Shown here one piece after another: positions 1 through 10,547 of a stretch of DNA of 64,000 bases. The first letter of the stretch is position 1; each line of letters starts with the position of its first letter. The notes under the pieces are model-generated. The model had not been told where the DNA came from. It made no database searches and saw only the letters and a list, made by a program, of their open reading frames with translations. This DNA comes from Nitratireductor alexandrii. GTDB taxonomy: Bacteria > Pseudomonadota > Alphaproteobacteria > Rhizobiales > Rhizobiaceae. The stretch lies in contig NZ_RBVY01000004.1 in NCBI RefSeq assembly GCF_004000215.1, positions 124,001 through 188,000 on the forward strand. The letters run 5' to 3'. The position numbers were made by a program, and so were the translations under genes.

Positions 1-673
1 CCACGCGCAGGCGCAGCAGGTCGGCCGGACGCAGGCCGGCGCCGATCGTCAGCAACCCCATGCCCAGCGCGGCGCGGCCGACCAGATCGAAGGTCTGGTT
101 GAGCGGGCCGTAGAGCTCGAACGGCAAGACACGCAGCAAGAGCGCCGCCGCCGAGGCCAGAATCAACGGATTGCGCGCCATTGAGCGCACGACATAACCC
201 CACGGCGCGCCGCGCTCGGCGAAACGCGTCACCACCACCACCGACTGGACATTGATGGGAATGATGATCGCCGCCATCACCAGCGCGACCACGGCAACGC
301 CGGCGGCGGGAAAGATGCGCTCGGCGATCGCCAGCGCCATGAAGCCGTTCCAGCGCACCGAGGTCTGGAAGATGGAGGAAAATTCCGGCGCCGTCGCCAG
401 GCCGCGGGCGCGTAGCGCCGGCCACAGCGCCAGCGTCAGCGCGCCCATCGCCACGATCGACAGCATCAGCGCGGCGATCATGGCGTCGAGCTGCAGGCCG
501 GCAAAGTCGGCGTTCAAGATGGTGACGAACAGGAGCGCGGGATAGAGAAACCAGAAGCCGAGCTTCTCCAGCCCCGGCCAGGCCGCCTCGTCGACCAGCG
601 GCAGCCGGCGCAACACATTGCCGGCGACCAGAAGCAGAAAGATCGGCAGGGTGCTTTCGAAGGTGGCGAGCAT
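1..673 (-). CDS. AEC-family (auxin efflux carrier type) permease, C-terminal part outside window
   Basis: This gene runs off the left edge, and about 224 residues from its N-terminus are visible. I translated it from the reverse complement, starting at the ATG at 673-671. It begins MLATFESTLPIFLLLVAGN and continues as a chain of hydrophobic segments separated by short basic loops, for example around MIAALMLSIVAMGALTLAL and VAVVALVMAAIIIPINV. That is the usual look of the AEC family (YfdV/MdcF type), inner-membrane secondary transporters often linked to malonate, other organic acids or auxin-like compounds. The substrate cannot be told from sequence. No strong Shine-Dalgarno is visible before the ATG. 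It is divergent from the membrane-protein pair at 854. Confidence 0.75.
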   Translation of the reverse strand, partial: MLATFESTLPIFLLLVAGNVLRRLPLVDEAAWPGLEKLGFWFLYPALLFVTILNADFAGLQLDAMIAALMLSIVAMGALTLALWPALRARGLATAPEFSSIFQTSVRWNGFMALAIAERIFPAAGVAVVALVMAAIIIPINVQSVVVVTRFAERGAPWGYVVRSMARNPLILASAAALLLRVLPFELYGPLNQTFDLVGRAALGMGLLTIGAGLRPADLLRLRV

Positions 674-853
674 GGGGGCAGGGGCTTTCGGTGGGTATCC
701 CCGGCTTTTAGAGAGGTTGATCGTGAAATGGAAACGCCCGCCGGCGGGCGGGCCCGTCCCGACCGATACGCGCGCCACCGTCGCCGTTAACCTTAACAAT
801 TGGTTTGCGTTGCGGCCGCGCGGCCGGCCCGGCACTGTGCCGGGACGGAACGG

Positions 854-1441
854 ATGACGATGAAGAAGATTCTCTGCCTTTTTGTTCTGGCCTTCTGGTC
901 GGCCTTTTTCGGCGCCCTGGCCTTTATCGCGCTCACCGATGACGGCGGCGCGGCCGCGCTCGTCCATCGTGCGCTCGATATCGACCCTAGGGTGGCCGGG
1001 CCGACGCCGATCGATTCGCCGTTTTACGCCAGCGTGCTCGCTTTCGGCCTGATCCTTGCCGCGGTGCTGTTTGTTTGGGCCCTCCTGTCGGCGCTGTTTG
1101 AAAGGGCCGAGGGCACGCGCGATGCCGACGAGCTGGCGCGGCTGGCCTTCGGCGCGGGAACCGGCATGATGATGGTGCTGATGGCGGCAGGTGCCGCGAT
1201 CGGCGGGCAGGGCGCGTTCGTTGCCGCCTCGATCCACGTCGCCGCGCTGACAGTCTCCTATATCGCCATGCGCGCGGAGGCGCGCCGTGCCGCCGAAGCC
1301 GCCATGCCCAGCCCGCAGACCCATCCCGACGGCCTGTCGCAGCAGCCGGCCGTGCGCCTGATGGCGCTGGGCGCGGCCCACAATTCCATGCTTTCGAAAC
1401 TCTCAGGACGCTCCGAGGCGGGCGGGGAACGGCAGAGCTGA
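854..1441 (+). CDS. Hypothetical membrane protein with four predicted membrane segments
   Basis: This is a 195-residue protein that I do not recognise. It begins MTMKKILCLFVLAFWSAFFG. Four hydrophobic stretches can be seen, at about residues 4-27, 57-80, 100-118 and 122-140, followed by a cytoplasmic-looking basic and polar tail of about 50 residues. A longer reading from 800 is possible, but it adds an Arg/Pro-rich stretch with no membrane character, so I take 854. Its stop overlaps the start of the next gene (TGATG at 1439-1443), so the two are probably translated together and may form a membrane pair. The function is unknown. Confidence 0.6.
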   Translation: MTMKKILCLFVLAFWSAFFGALAFIALTDDGGAAALVHRALDIDPRVAGPTPIDSPFYASVLAFGLILAAVLFVWALLSALFERAEGTRDADELARLAFGAGTGMMMVLMAAGAAIGGQGAFVAASIHVAALTVSYIAMRAEARRAAEAAMPSPQTHPDGLSQQPAVRLMALGAAHNSMLSKLSGRSEAGGERQS

Positions 1442-1752
1442 TGCGCTACATCCTGGGATTCTGGGCCGTGCCGATGGGACTGTTCTGGTCCTGGTTCCTG
1501 CTCGCCTATAATGACTGGAATTTCGGCATGCTGTTTTTCAGCCGCGTGCTCTACGACCATGTCTTTTCGATCTACGGCGAGATCACCGGGATCGCGCCGG
1601 ACCAGTTGCCGATGCTGATCGCCCGCGCCTGCATCGTCGACACGTTCTTGATCTTCGGCATCCTGGCCTTCCGCCGCAGGAAAAAGATCGCCGCCTGGAT
1701 CGCGGCCCGGCGCGCCGCTCAGCCGCAGGAAGCGGCCGCGCCCAGGGCCTGA
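1441..1752 (+). CDS. Small membrane protein, DUF6105-like
   Basis: This 103-residue protein has a first membrane segment at about 3-22 ([16 protein letters not shown]) and a second at about 60-78 ([17 protein letters not shown]), followed by a strongly basic tail. It resembles the DUF6105 proteins that I recall from Rhizobiales, which share the W-x3-G-LFWSW start and the RACIxDTF motif. No biochemical role is known. It is coupled to the upstream gene by a one-base overlap. Its 3' end overlaps the convergent ruvX by 34 bases, so the two transcripts are antisense at their ends. Confidence 0.7.
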   Translation: MRYILGFWAVPMGLFWSWFLLAYNDWNFGMLFFSRVLYDHVFSIYGEITGIAPDQLPMLIARACIVDTFLIFGILAFRRRKKIAAWIAARRAAQPQEAAAPRA

Positions 1753-2204
1753 AGCCTGTCGAGCACGCCCTGCAGGATGAAGGCGGCCGCCGCCGAATCG
1801 ATGCGGCCGCCGCGTTTCTTGCGCGACACGTCCATTTCGATCAGCGCGCGCTCGGCCGCCACCGTCGACAGTCTCTCGTCCCAGAACACGAACGGCAGCA
1901 CGCTCACCCGCTGCATGTTGCGCACGAAGGCCCGGCTTGCCTGCGCGCGCGGTCCCTCGCTGCCGTCCATGTTGATGGGCAGGCCCATGATCACCGCGCC
2001 GACATCGTCGGCGGCGAAGGCGCGCGCCAGCGCCTCGGCGTCGCGGGTGAACTTTCCCCGCGCCAGCACCTGACGCGGATGGGCAAAGGACAGGCTCTTG
2101 TCGGACACGGCGAGCCCGATCGTCTTTTCGCCGAGATCGAGCGCGGCGAGCGTGCGCCCCGGCGAAAGGGCGGCGGGCAGGTCGTCGATCGAAATTATCG
2201 GCAT
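1719..2204 (-). CDS. ruvX: Putative Holliday junction resolvase RuvX (YqgF family)
   Basis: This 161-residue protein has an RNase H-like fold of the YqgF/RuvX family, associated with Holliday junction resolution and with 16S rRNA 5' end processing in some bacteria. Family signatures include [16 protein letters not shown] near residues 20-35 (first catalytic Asp), [15 protein letters not shown] near the middle, [15 protein letters not shown] (catalytic Glu) and the C-terminal [16 protein letters not shown] with the last acidic residue. The length is normal for the family. The start ATG at 2204 is the first in frame with the conserved N-terminus. The gene is transcribed alone, convergent to the DUF6105-like gene. 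Confidence 0.92.
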   Translation of the reverse strand: MPIISIDDLPAALSPGRTLAALDLGEKTIGLAVSDKSLSFAHPRQVLARGKFTRDAEALARAFAADDVGAVIMGLPINMDGSEGPRAQASRAFVRNMQRVSVLPFVFWDERLSTVAAERALIEMDVSRKKRGGRIDSAAAAFILQGVLDRLQALGAAASCG

Positions 2205-2288
2205 CGGGCCGAGCCTCCTTTTCTCCGCGCGCCATCATGGTCTAAACCCTAAGCGGCGCGACAATCATAGTCATAGTGGAGAGGTTCG

Positions 2289-2996
2289 ATGAAAATCACC
2301 TGGTACGGTCATTCGGCGTTTCGCGTCGAGGCGGGCGGGGCAACAATCCTGATCGACCCGTTCCTGACCGGCAACCCGTCCTGCAGCGCAACCGTGGACG
2401 ATGTCAGCGAAGGGGTCAGCCACGTGCTGTTGACCCATGGCCACAACGACCATGTCGGCGACGCGCTCGCCATCCTGGAAAAGACCGGCGCGATGCTGGT
2501 CGCGAATTTCGAGATCTGCATGTATCTGGTCGGCCAGGGCGTCGACGACGGCAAGATCAACCCCGGCAATCACGGCGGCACAGTGGATTGCGGCGGTTTC
2601 ACCACCACCTTCGTCAACGCGCTGCATTCCTCGTCCTTCGGCGGCGAGGGCGGCACCAACACCTATCTGGGCAACCCGGCCGGCCTGGTGCTGCATTTCC
2701 CGGACGACAAGACGCTCTATCACATGGGCGACACCGACATTTTTTCCGACATGGCGCTGATCAACGAGCTGCACGCGCCGCAGGTCGGCCTGGTGCCGAT
2801 CGGCGACCGTTTCACCATGGGCGGGGCGGTGGCCGCGCTCGCCTGCCAGCGCTTTTTCAAGTTCGAGACCGTGATCCCGTGCCATTACGGCTCCTTCCCG
2901 GTCATCGACCAGACGCCGGACAAGTTCGTCGCCGGCATGGACGGGTCCGGGGTCAAGGTCGTCGTGCCGCAGAGCGGCGAAGCGGTGCAGCTTTAA
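2289..2996 (+). CDS. UPF0173 metal-dependent hydrolase (metallo-beta-lactamase fold)
   Basis: This 235-residue cytosolic protein belongs to the UPF0173/YtkL group of beta-lactamase-fold hydrolases. The metal-binding signature [10 protein letters not shown] is at residues 49-58 (H50, H52, D54, H55). The [15 protein letters not shown] and [17 protein letters not shown] blocks carry the remaining predicted ligands. A GGAG-type ribosome site (GTGGAGAGG) precedes the ATG at 2289. The natural substrate is unknown for the family. It lies just before gatC but probably in its own transcript, because a promoter-like sequence separates them (3024-3052). Confidence 0.85.
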   Translation: MKITWYGHSAFRVEAGGATILIDPFLTGNPSCSATVDDVSEGVSHVLLTHGHNDHVGDALAILEKTGAMLVANFEICMYLVGQGVDDGKINPGNHGGTVDCGGFTTTFVNALHSSSFGGEGGTNTYLGNPAGLVLHFPDDKTLYHMGDTDIFSDMALINELHAPQVGLVPIGDRFTMGGAVAALACQRFFKFETVIPCHYGSFPVIDQTPDKFVAGMDGSGVKVVVPQSGEAVQL

Positions 2997-3023
2997 CGGC
3001 CGTTCCGGCGCCGGCGCACGCGG

Positions 3024-3052
3024 TTGCACCGGCCGGCGCCGACGGCTATAGC
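3024..3052 (+). promoter_or_regulatory. Putative sigma-70 promoter for gatC
   Basis: A TTGCAC (-35) at 3024-3029 is followed by a 17-base spacer and TATAGC (-10) at 3047-3052, about 57 bases before the gatC ATG. The match to the housekeeping consensus is good and the position is sensible, but there is no experimental support. Confidence 0.55.
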
Positions 3053-3108
3053 GCGGCTGGTGCCGTGCGCCGCGAGGCGGGCGGCTCAGGTCCGTTGAGG
3101 AGAACAGA

Positions 3109-3396
3109 ATGTCCGTCGATCCCGACACCGTCAAACGCGTGGCGCGCCTTGCCCGCATCGCCGTGACCGGCGAGGAGGCCGAACGCATGACCGGCGAGCT
3201 CAACACGATCCTGGGTTTCGTCGAGCAGTTGAACGAGGTCGACGTGAGCGGCGTCGAGCCGATGACCTCGGTGATTCCGATGACGATGAAAAAGCGCCGC
3301 GACGTCGTCACCGACGGCGATCGCGCCGAGGATGTGGTCGCCAACGCGCCGGCCTCGGAGGAAAATTTCTTCCTGGTTCCGAAGGTCGTCGAGTAG
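3109..3396 (+). CDS. gatC: Asp-tRNA(Asn)/Glu-tRNA(Gln) amidotransferase subunit C
   Basis: GatC is the small subunit of the GatCAB amidotransferase, which turns misacylated Glu-tRNA(Gln) and/or Asp-tRNA(Asn) into the correct amidated form. The 95 residues match the family: the N-terminal [19 protein letters not shown] helix, [18 protein letters not shown] in the centre, and the C-terminal [11 protein letters not shown] tail that wraps GatA. A GAGGAG ribosome site lies just before the ATG. It begins a gatC-GNAT-gatA transcript. gatB is not in the window. Confidence 0.95.
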   Translation: MSVDPDTVKRVARLARIAVTGEEAERMTGELNTILGFVEQLNEVDVSGVEPMTSVIPMTMKKRRDVVTDGDRAEDVVANAPASEENFFLVPKVVE

Positions 3397-3401
3397 CGCC
3401 G

Positions 3402-3872
3402 ATGGAGGTGTCGATCGCCGCCGAAACCCCGCTCCAGGACGATGTGCGCGCGCTGGTCGCCGACCTCAACGCCTCCATGATGCCGCTGACGCCGCGCGAG
3501 TTCCAGTTCCAGCTCACCGTCGAAGAGATGGCGGCCTCCGACGTCACGCTGTTCGTGGCCCGGGACGCCGAGGGCCGGGCAGTCGGCATGGGCGCGCTCA
3601 AGGATCACGGCCAGGGGCTGGGCGAGGTGAAGCGCATGTATACGCTGCCGCACCTGCGCGGCCAACGGCTCGGCGCCCGGCTGCTGGAGGCGATCGAGGC
3701 GCTGGCGCGCAAAAAGCGGATCGGGCGGCTCGTGCTGGAGACCGGCGACGCGGCGGGCTTCGAGCCGGCCTGGCGGCTTTACGAGCGCGGCGGGTTCGCG
3801 CCCTGCGGCGCGGTGCTCGACTATCCCGATTCCGGCTATTCGAAATTCTATCAGAAAAGCATTGGCCAATGA
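3402..3872 (+). CDS. GNAT-family N-acetyltransferase between gatC and gatA
   Basis: This 156-residue acetyltransferase has the GNAT fold. Motif A is visible as [20 protein letters not shown] (acetyl-CoA pyrophosphate loop, R-G-Q-x-L-G-A), followed by a helix and the LVLETG strand. The C-terminal [12 protein letters not shown] is the usual motif B region. It probably acetylates an amine on a small molecule or protein, but the substrate is unknown. The gene starts 5 bases after gatC, and its stop overlaps the gatA start (ATGA at 3869-3872), so it is embedded in the amidotransferase operon and is likely co-translated with gatA. Confidence 0.8.
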   Translation: MEVSIAAETPLQDDVRALVADLNASMMPLTPREFQFQLTVEEMAASDVTLFVARDAEGRAVGMGALKDHGQGLGEVKRMYTLPHLRGQRLGARLLEAIEALARKKRIGRLVLETGDAAGFEPAWRLYERGGFAPCGAVLDYPDSGYSKFYQKSIGQ

Positions 3873-5356
3873 CCGTGAGCGAACTGACCCGACTGACCAT
3901 TGCCGAGGCGCGCGCCAAGCTGCGCGGACGCGACGTCTCCGCCGCCGAGCTGACCGAGGCCTATCTCGAAGCGATCGACGCCGCCAACCCGGCGCTCAAC
4001 GCCTATGTGGTGGTCACGCACGACAAGGCGCGCGCCATGGCGGCCGCCTCCGACGCGCGGCTGGCCGCCGGCGAGGGCGGCGCGCTGGAGGGAATCCCGC
4101 TCGGCATCAAGGACCTGTTCGCCACCGAGGGCGTGCACACCCAGGCCTGCAGCCATGTTCTCGATTCCTTCAAGCCGCGCTACGAATCCACCGTGACGGC
4201 CAATCTGTGGGCCGACGGCGCGGTCATGCTCGGCAAGCTCAACATGGACGAGTTCGCCATGGGCTCGTCGAACGAGACCTCCTATTACGGCCCGGTCAAG
4301 AACCCGTGGCGGGCCAAGGGCTCCAATCTCGACCTGGTGCCGGGCGGTTCGTCGGGCGGCTCGGCATCGGCGGTGGCCGCGTTGTTGTGCGCCGGCGCGA
4401 CCGCGACGGACACCGGCGGCTCGATCCGCCAGCCGGCCGCCTTTACCGGCACGGTCGGCATCAAGCCGACCTATGGCCGCTGCTCGCGCTGGGGCACGGT
4501 CGCCTTCGCCTCCTCGCTCGACCAGGCCGGTCCGATCGCCCGCGACGTGCGCGACGCGGCGATCCTGCTCGGCTCGATGGCCTCCGTCGACGACAAGGAC
4601 ACGACCTCGGTCGACCGGCCGGTGCCCGACTACGAGGCCGCGATCGGCAAGTCGGTGAAGGGCATGCGGATTGGCGTGCCGAAGGAATACCGCCTCGACG
4701 GCATGCCCGAGGAGATCGAGGCCCTGTGGCAAAAGGGCATCGACTGGATGCGCGATGCCGGCGCCGAGATCGTCGACATCTCGCTGCCGCACACCAAATA
4801 CGCGCTGCCGGCCTATTATATCGTCGCCCCGGCCGAGGCCTCGTCGAACCTGGCGCGCTACGACGGCGTGCGTTACGGGCTGCGCGAGGCCGGCACCGAC
4901 ATCACCGCCATGTACGAAAAGACGCGCGCGGCCGGCTTCGGCCGCGAGGTCAAGCGGCGCGTGATGATCGGCACCTATGTGCTGTCGGCCGGCTATTACG
5001 ATGCCTATTACGTGCGCGCGCAAAAGGTGCGCACGCTGATCAAGCGCGATTTCGAAACCGTGTTCGCCGACGGCGTCGACGCCATCCTGACGCCGGCGAC
5101 GCCGTCGGCCGCCTTCGGCATCGCCGACCAGGACATGGCCGCCGATCCGGTGAAAATGTATCTGAACGACATTTTCACGGTGACGGTCAACATGGCCGGC
5201 CTGCCGGGCATCGCCGTGCCCGCCGGTCTCGACACAAACGGCCTGCCGCTCGGCCTGCAACTGATCGGGCGGCCGTTCGAGGAGGAAACGCTGTTCCAGG
5301 CCGGCCACGTCATCGAGCAGGCGGCGGGCCGGTTTTCGCCCGAGCGCTGGTGGTAG
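3869..5356 (+). CDS. gatA: Asp-tRNA(Asn)/Glu-tRNA(Gln) amidotransferase subunit A
   Basis: GatA is the glutaminase subunit of GatCAB and supplies ammonia for tRNA-dependent amidation. This 495-residue protein is an amidase-signature enzyme with the full Ser-cisSer-Lys triad: K81 (GIKDLF), S161 (GGSSGGS) and S185 ([13 protein letters not shown]). The spacing of 24 between the two serines is normal. The start at 3869 overlaps the GNAT stop. A longer open frame exists upstream but has no family similarity. A 7-bp GC hairpin without a T-run follows at 5365-5384. Confidence 0.95.
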   Translation: MTVSELTRLTIAEARAKLRGRDVSAAELTEAYLEAIDAANPALNAYVVVTHDKARAMAAASDARLAAGEGGALEGIPLGIKDLFATEGVHTQACSHVLDSFKPRYESTVTANLWADGAVMLGKLNMDEFAMGSSNETSYYGPVKNPWRAKGSNLDLVPGGSSGGSASAVAALLCAGATATDTGGSIRQPAAFTGTVGIKPTYGRCSRWGTVAFASSLDQAGPIARDVRDAAILLGSMASVDDKDTTSVDRPVPDYEAAIGKSVKGMRIGVPKEYRLDGMPEEIEALWQKGIDWMRDAGAEIVDISLPHTKYALPAYYIVAPAEASSNLARYDGVRYGLREAGTDITAMYEKTRAAGFGREVKRRVMIGTYVLSAGYYDAYYVRAQKVRTLIKRDFETVFADGVDAILTPATPSAAFGIADQDMAADPVKMYLNDIFTVTVNMAGLPGIAVPAGLDTNGLPLGLQLIGRPFEEETLFQAGHVIEQAAGRFSPERWW

Positions 5357-5364
5357 GGCCGGTA

Positions 5365-5384
5365 GGGCCGGCCTGAACCGGCCC
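5365..5384 (+). other. GC-rich hairpin after gatA
   Basis: GGGCCGG at 5365-5371 and CCGGCCC at 5378-5384 form a 7-bp stem with a 6-base loop, directly after the gatA stop. There is no T-tract, so it may only stabilise the 3' end of the mRNA or act as a weak terminator. Confidence 0.4.
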
Positions 5385-5455
5385 GGTCGCCGCGATCGCG
5401 GCCTCTTCTATCCGGCACGGAAAGGTTTTAGCGTGCCGGCGAGGGAGGATCGCCG

Positions 5456-6916
5456 ATGCCGAAAAACACCGCGCCGCAACCGGGCGAGGGGCGCTTTGCG
5501 CCCGTGGACGAGATCTGCCGGCTGGGCGTGGCCGATCTGGTCAAAAAAATCCGCGGGCGGTCCGTGTCGGTCGCCGAGGTCGCGGCCGCCTATCTCGATC
5601 GCATCGAGACCGTCAACGGCCACGTCAACGCGCTGGTCTCCCTGCGCCCGGCCGGCGACGTCCTGCGCGAGGCGGACCGCGCCGATGCGCGGCTGGCCGC
5701 CGGCGAGACCGTCGGCGCCCTGTTCGGCGTGCCGCTCGCGGTCAAGGATCTCGCCCAGACCAAGGGGCTGCGCACCACCTTCGGCTCGCCGCTTTTTTCC
5801 GCCCACGTGCCGGATGTCGACGACTATTTCGTCGAGCGGCTGCGCGCGGCCGGCGCGATCCTGATCGGCAAGACCAACGTGCCGGAATTCGGTTTTGGCT
5901 CCAACACCTATAATCAAGTCTTCGGCGCGACGGCGAATGCCTACGATCCCGCGCTGACGGCCGGCGGGTCGAGCGGCGGCGCGGCGGTGGCGCTGGCGCT
6001 GCACATGCTGCCGGTCGCCGACGGCAGCGACATGGGCGGCTCGCTGCGCAACCCGGCCGCCTACAACAATGTCTACGGCTTTCGCCCCTCGCAGGGCCGG
6101 GTGCCCGGCGGCCCGGCGCCGGACGCCTTCGTGGCCCAGATGGGCGTCGACGGGCCGATGGGCCGCAGCGTGCGAGACATGGCGCTGCTGTTGTCGGTGC
6201 AGGCCGGCCACGACCCGCGCGCGCCGCTGTCGCTCGGCGGCGACGGCGATTTCGCGACCGGGCTCGCGCCGCGGGTCGAGGGTGCGCGGATCGCCTGGCT
6301 GGGCGATCTGGGCGGGCATCTGGCGCTCGAGTCCGGGATTGCCGAACTGTGCACGGCCGCGCTGCGGCTTTTGCAGAACGAAGGCGCGCAGGTCGATGAT
6401 TTCACGCCGAAATTCGATTTCGAGGCGCTGTGGCAGGCCTTCGTCACGCTGCGCCATTTCACCAGCGGCAGCGCGCTCAAGATCCACTATGACGACCCCG
6501 AAAAACGCGCGCTGATGAAGCCGGAGGCGATTTTCGAGGTCGAGGGCGGGCTCGACCTGCGCGCCGAGCAGATTTTTGCCACTTCGCAGCGGCGCACGGA
6601 GTGGTACCGCCACGTGGTCGGCCTGTTCGAGCGCTTCGATTTTCTGGCCGCGCCGACGGCGCAGGTGTTTCCGTTTGCCCTCGAGCGCCACTGGCCCGAC
6701 GCGATCGCCGGCCGGGCGATGGACAGCTATCATCGCTGGATGGAGGTCTGCGCGCTCGCCACCATGGCCGGCTGTCCGGCCGTCAACGTGCCGGTCGGCT
6801 TCAACGCGCGGGGACGGCCGATGGGCATGCAGCTGATCGGGCGCCCGCGCGGCGACCAGGCCGTGCTCGACCTCGCCGCCGGCTACGAGCGCCTCACGCC
6901 CTGGGGCGTGCACTGA
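5456..6916 (+). CDS. Amidase (amidase-signature family)
   Basis: This 486-residue amidase-signature hydrolase cleaves a C-N amide bond of an unknown substrate in the cytosol. The catalytic triad is intact: K97 (VPLAVKDLAQ), cis-Ser S172 (GGSSGGAA) and nucleophile S196 (SDMGGSLRNPAAY). The spacing matches that of GatA next door. The C-terminal NVPVGFNARGRPMGMQLIGRP block is typical of the family. It is probably an independent amidase rather than a second GatA, because it lacks the GatA-specific [11 protein letters not shown] wording and has a divergent middle region. It may be an old paralogue placed in tandem. Confidence 0.85.
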   Translation: MPKNTAPQPGEGRFAPVDEICRLGVADLVKKIRGRSVSVAEVAAAYLDRIETVNGHVNALVSLRPAGDVLREADRADARLAAGETVGALFGVPLAVKDLAQTKGLRTTFGSPLFSAHVPDVDDYFVERLRAAGAILIGKTNVPEFGFGSNTYNQVFGATANAYDPALTAGGSSGGAAVALALHMLPVADGSDMGGSLRNPAAYNNVYGFRPSQGRVPGGPAPDAFVAQMGVDGPMGRSVRDMALLLSVQAGHDPRAPLSLGGDGDFATGLAPRVEGARIAWLGDLGGHLALESGIAELCTAALRLLQNEGAQVDDFTPKFDFEALWQAFVTLRHFTSGSALKIHYDDPEKRALMKPEAIFEVEGGLDLRAEQIFATSQRRTEWYRHVVGLFERFDFLAAPTAQVFPFALERHWPDAIAGRAMDSYHRWMEVCALATMAGCPAVNVPVGFNARGRPMGMQLIGRPRGDQAVLDLAAGYERLTPWGVH

Positions 6917-6939
6917 GGCGCTTCGGCAACGGGCGCGGC

Positions 6940-7443
6940 TCAGGCACCGATCGGCACTTTCAGCTCCTGGCCGACGACGATCAGGTCCGGGTCGCCGATC
7001 AGTTGCGGATTGGCGCGCGCGATCCGTTGATAGAGGCCGGCGTCGCCGTAGGCGTCGCGGGCGATCTTCGACAAGGTGTCGCCGGCTTCGACGACATGCA
7101 GCCGGTAGCCGACATAGTTGGCCACGATGCGCGGGCCGTAGATCACCGGCACGATCACCTTGTTGATCTCGGCGCCGTCGCGCGCGCTCGTCTCGAACAG
7201 TTCGACGAACAGCCGGTCGAGCTGGAAGGCGGCGTCGCCGATCGCGGCCGCGACCTGGAACTGGCCGTGTTCGCCGGTGCCGCCGCCGACGGTGACGAAA
7301 CCCGTGCGTTCGTCGTGGCCGTCATGGACGCGCCAGTCGAGCGTCGCCTCGAAGCCGCTGCCCGTGCCCGCGATCAGCACCGGATCGCCGACGAGGTCGA
7401 AGGGCTGCGGTTGCTGGACGCGATTCTTCACGATCAGGGACAT
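6940..7443 (-). CDS. LysM-domain protein with N-terminal Gmad2-like immunoglobulin domain
   Basis: This 167-residue protein has two parts. Residues about 10-90 (PFDLVGDPVLIAGTGSGFEA, then TGFVTVGGGTGEHGQF) look like the Gmad2 immunoglobulin-like domain. Residues about 113-165 (YRLHVVEAGDTLSKIARDAYGD through GQELKVPIG) form one LysM peptidoglycan-binding repeat. No signal peptide is visible, so its route to the wall is unclear. I chose the start at 7443 because GGAGG lies 8 bases upstream. A longer frame to 7497 has no such site. Neighbours give no functional hint. Confidence 0.7.
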   Translation of the reverse strand: MSLIVKNRVQQPQPFDLVGDPVLIAGTGSGFEATLDWRVHDGHDERTGFVTVGGGTGEHGQFQVAAAIGDAAFQLDRLFVELFETSARDGAEINKVIVPVIYGPRIVANYVGYRLHVVEAGDTLSKIARDAYGDAGLYQRIARANPQLIGDPDLIVVGQELKVPIGA

Positions 7444-7525
7444 GGCGATACCTCCATGCCCCGACCTTAAAACCCGGCGTGCGTCCGTCTGCGACAAACT
7501 TCACGCATGGCGGCGGCGAAGCCGC

Positions 7526-9058
<1,533 letters not shown>

Positions 9059-9193
9059 CGACGATCCTCCCCTCACGAATGGTCCTGGCCTTCGTCTAGC
9101 ATGCGCACCGCCATTGGCAAGCGCACAGCCGGTGGGCGACCAACGAAAACCCGGCCGCGCGGGCCGGGTTGGGAACGGGATGCGGGGCGTTTG

Positions 9194-9634
9194 CTACCAG
9201 GTGCCGGTGTTGGGCATCGACGCCCACGGCTCCTTCACCGGCAGGGGCGCGCCCTCCTGCAGCAATTCGATCGAAATTGCGTCGGGCGACTTGACGAACG
9301 CCATGTGGCCGTCGCGCGGCGGGCGGTTGATCGTCACGCCCTTGTCCATCAAATGCTGGCAGGTCTGGTAGATATCGTCGACCCGGAAGGCGAGATGGCC
9401 GAAATTGCGCCCGCCCTGATAGGTCTCGGGATCCCAATTATAGGTCAGCTCCAGCAGCGGCGCGCTGGTTTCGGCCGCCTGTGCCTTGTCCTTCGGCGCG
9501 GCCAGGAAGATCAGGGTGAAGCGGCCCTTGTCGTTGTCGATCCTGCGCACTTCCTCCAGTCCGAGCTTGTCGCAATAAAAATCCAGCGATCGATCGATGT
9601 CGGAAATCCGGACCATCGTGTGCAGATAACGCAT
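9194..9634 (-). CDS. gloA: Lactoylglutathione lyase (glyoxalase I)
   Basis: This 146-residue vicinal-oxygen-chelate enzyme isomerises the methylglyoxal-glutathione hemithioacetal to lactoylglutathione. Metal ligand candidates fall in the expected places: H5 in YLHTMVRI, Glu in LLELTYNW, His in FGHLAFRVDDI and Glu in ISIELLQ. Residues DIDRSLDFYCDKLGLEEVRR form the first beta-alpha-beta module. I chose the start at 9634 because AGGAG precedes it. The longer frame to 10063 lacks family similarity. It probably forms its own transcript. Confidence 0.88.
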   Translation of the reverse strand: MRYLHTMVRISDIDRSLDFYCDKLGLEEVRRIDNDKGRFTLIFLAAPKDKAQAAETSAPLLELTYNWDPETYQGGRNFGHLAFRVDDIYQTCQHLMDKGVTINRPPRDGHMAFVKSPDAISIELLQEGAPLPVKEPWASMPNTGTW

Positions 9635-9935
9635 GGCGTGCTCTCCTGTGGCGGTTGAAGGCGATGCCGCTGATATGGGCCGGACCGGCCGGCTTGGCAA
9701 CACGCCGCGCGCCAGGGCGAGCGGCGGCGCCTTGTCGCCGCGGCGGTCGAACGTTCGACCGACAAACGTTCGACCGGGGCGCGCCGTCAAGGACGAAATC
9801 TTGGCGAAGCTTGCGCGGAGCTTGTAAGAACTGGCGATAACTTCAAAAAAATGATGCCAAGCTGCTGACAGCGGCCGGCAGGGTGGTATCCTTTCATCAA
9901 GAATCAGTCGGGTCTGTGATGGAAGGTGCGTTCGG
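9635..9935. other. Divergent intergenic region with a palindrome and its half-repeat
   Basis: These 301 bases separate gloA (minus) from the double cold-shock gene (plus). I see no gene. The region contains the perfect 16-base palindrome GGTCGAACGTTCGACC at 9745-9760 and, 5 bases later, a second copy of its right half (ACGTTCGACCG at 9766-9776, also at 9751-9761). The stretch from about 9800 to 9935 is AT-richer and likely holds the promoter and the 5' leader of the cold-shock gene. Confidence 0.6.
9745..9776. promoter_or_regulatory. Palindromic operator-like site with tandem half-site
   Basis: GGTCGAACGTTCGACC at 9745-9760 is a perfect inverted repeat, and ACGTTCGACCG recurs 15 bases downstream (9766-9776). 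The start-to-start distance of 15 bases is not far from one and a half helical turns. It lies between divergent genes and could be bound by a dimeric repressor. No regulator gene is adjacent, so its partner is unknown. Confidence 0.4.
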
Positions 9936-10532
9936 ATGGGGGACAAGTCCTCTTCTCGGGAGAGGGATGCGGTCAGGTCCGCGGCGCTCGGCGCAGCGGA
10001 TAGCGGACAGGCCACCGACCTTGTCGAAATTGCCGGATCGATCAAATGGTTCGATGTCGCCAAAGGCTATGGCTTCATCCTTCCCGACGAAACCCGTTAC
10101 GGCGACGTTCTCATCCATGTGACATGCCTGCGCCGGGACGGCTACAGCACCGCCATGGAGGGCGCGCGCGTGGCCTGCCTGATCAGGCGCGGCGAGCGCG
10201 GTTTCCAGTGCTTCAAGGTCCTGTCGATGGACGTGAGCACCGCCACGCATCCCCAGGACCAGGAGAGCGCGCGCACGCGCACGACGGTGACGCCGGAAAG
10301 CGGCATCGAGCGCGCCATCGTCAAATGGTTCAACCGCACCAAGGGCTTCGGATTCCTGACCCGCGGCGAGGGGACGGAGGACATTTTCGTCCACATGGAG
10401 ACGCTGCGCCAATACGGCATTGCCGAGTTGCGGCCGGGCCAGGTGGTGCTGGTGCGCTACGGGCAATCCGACAAAGGCCTTATGGCTGCCGAAATCTACC
10501 CGGATGTTGGGACGCTTCCGCTCACCAACTGA
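9936..10532 (+). CDS. Double cold-shock-domain nucleic-acid-binding protein
   Basis: This 198-residue protein carries two CspA-type OB-fold domains. The first is at about residues 32-95 ([19 protein letters not shown], with DVLIHVT) and the second at about 124-190 ([20 protein letters not shown], with DIFVHMETL). Both RNP1-like (KGYGFI, KGFGFL) and RNP2-like (VLIH, IFVH) motifs are present. A flexible linker of about 30 residues joins them. Two-domain Csps are common in alphaproteobacteria and probably act as RNA chaperones or regulators. A long leader precedes the gene, as is frequent for csp genes. Confidence 0.9.
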   Translation: MGDKSSSRERDAVRSAALGAADSGQATDLVEIAGSIKWFDVAKGYGFILPDETRYGDVLIHVTCLRRDGYSTAMEGARVACLIRRGERGFQCFKVLSMDVSTATHPQDQESARTRTTVTPESGIERAIVKWFNRTKGFGFLTRGEGTEDIFVHMETLRQYGIAELRPGQVVLVRYGQSDKGLMAAEIYPDVGTLPLTN

Positions 10533-10547
10533 TCGGGTCCGAACCAA

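Noticed and set aside
787-797. TTAACCTTAAC as a CtrA site
   Set aside because: The spacing between TTAA units is 2 instead of 7. It may be a half-site but the evidence is too weak.
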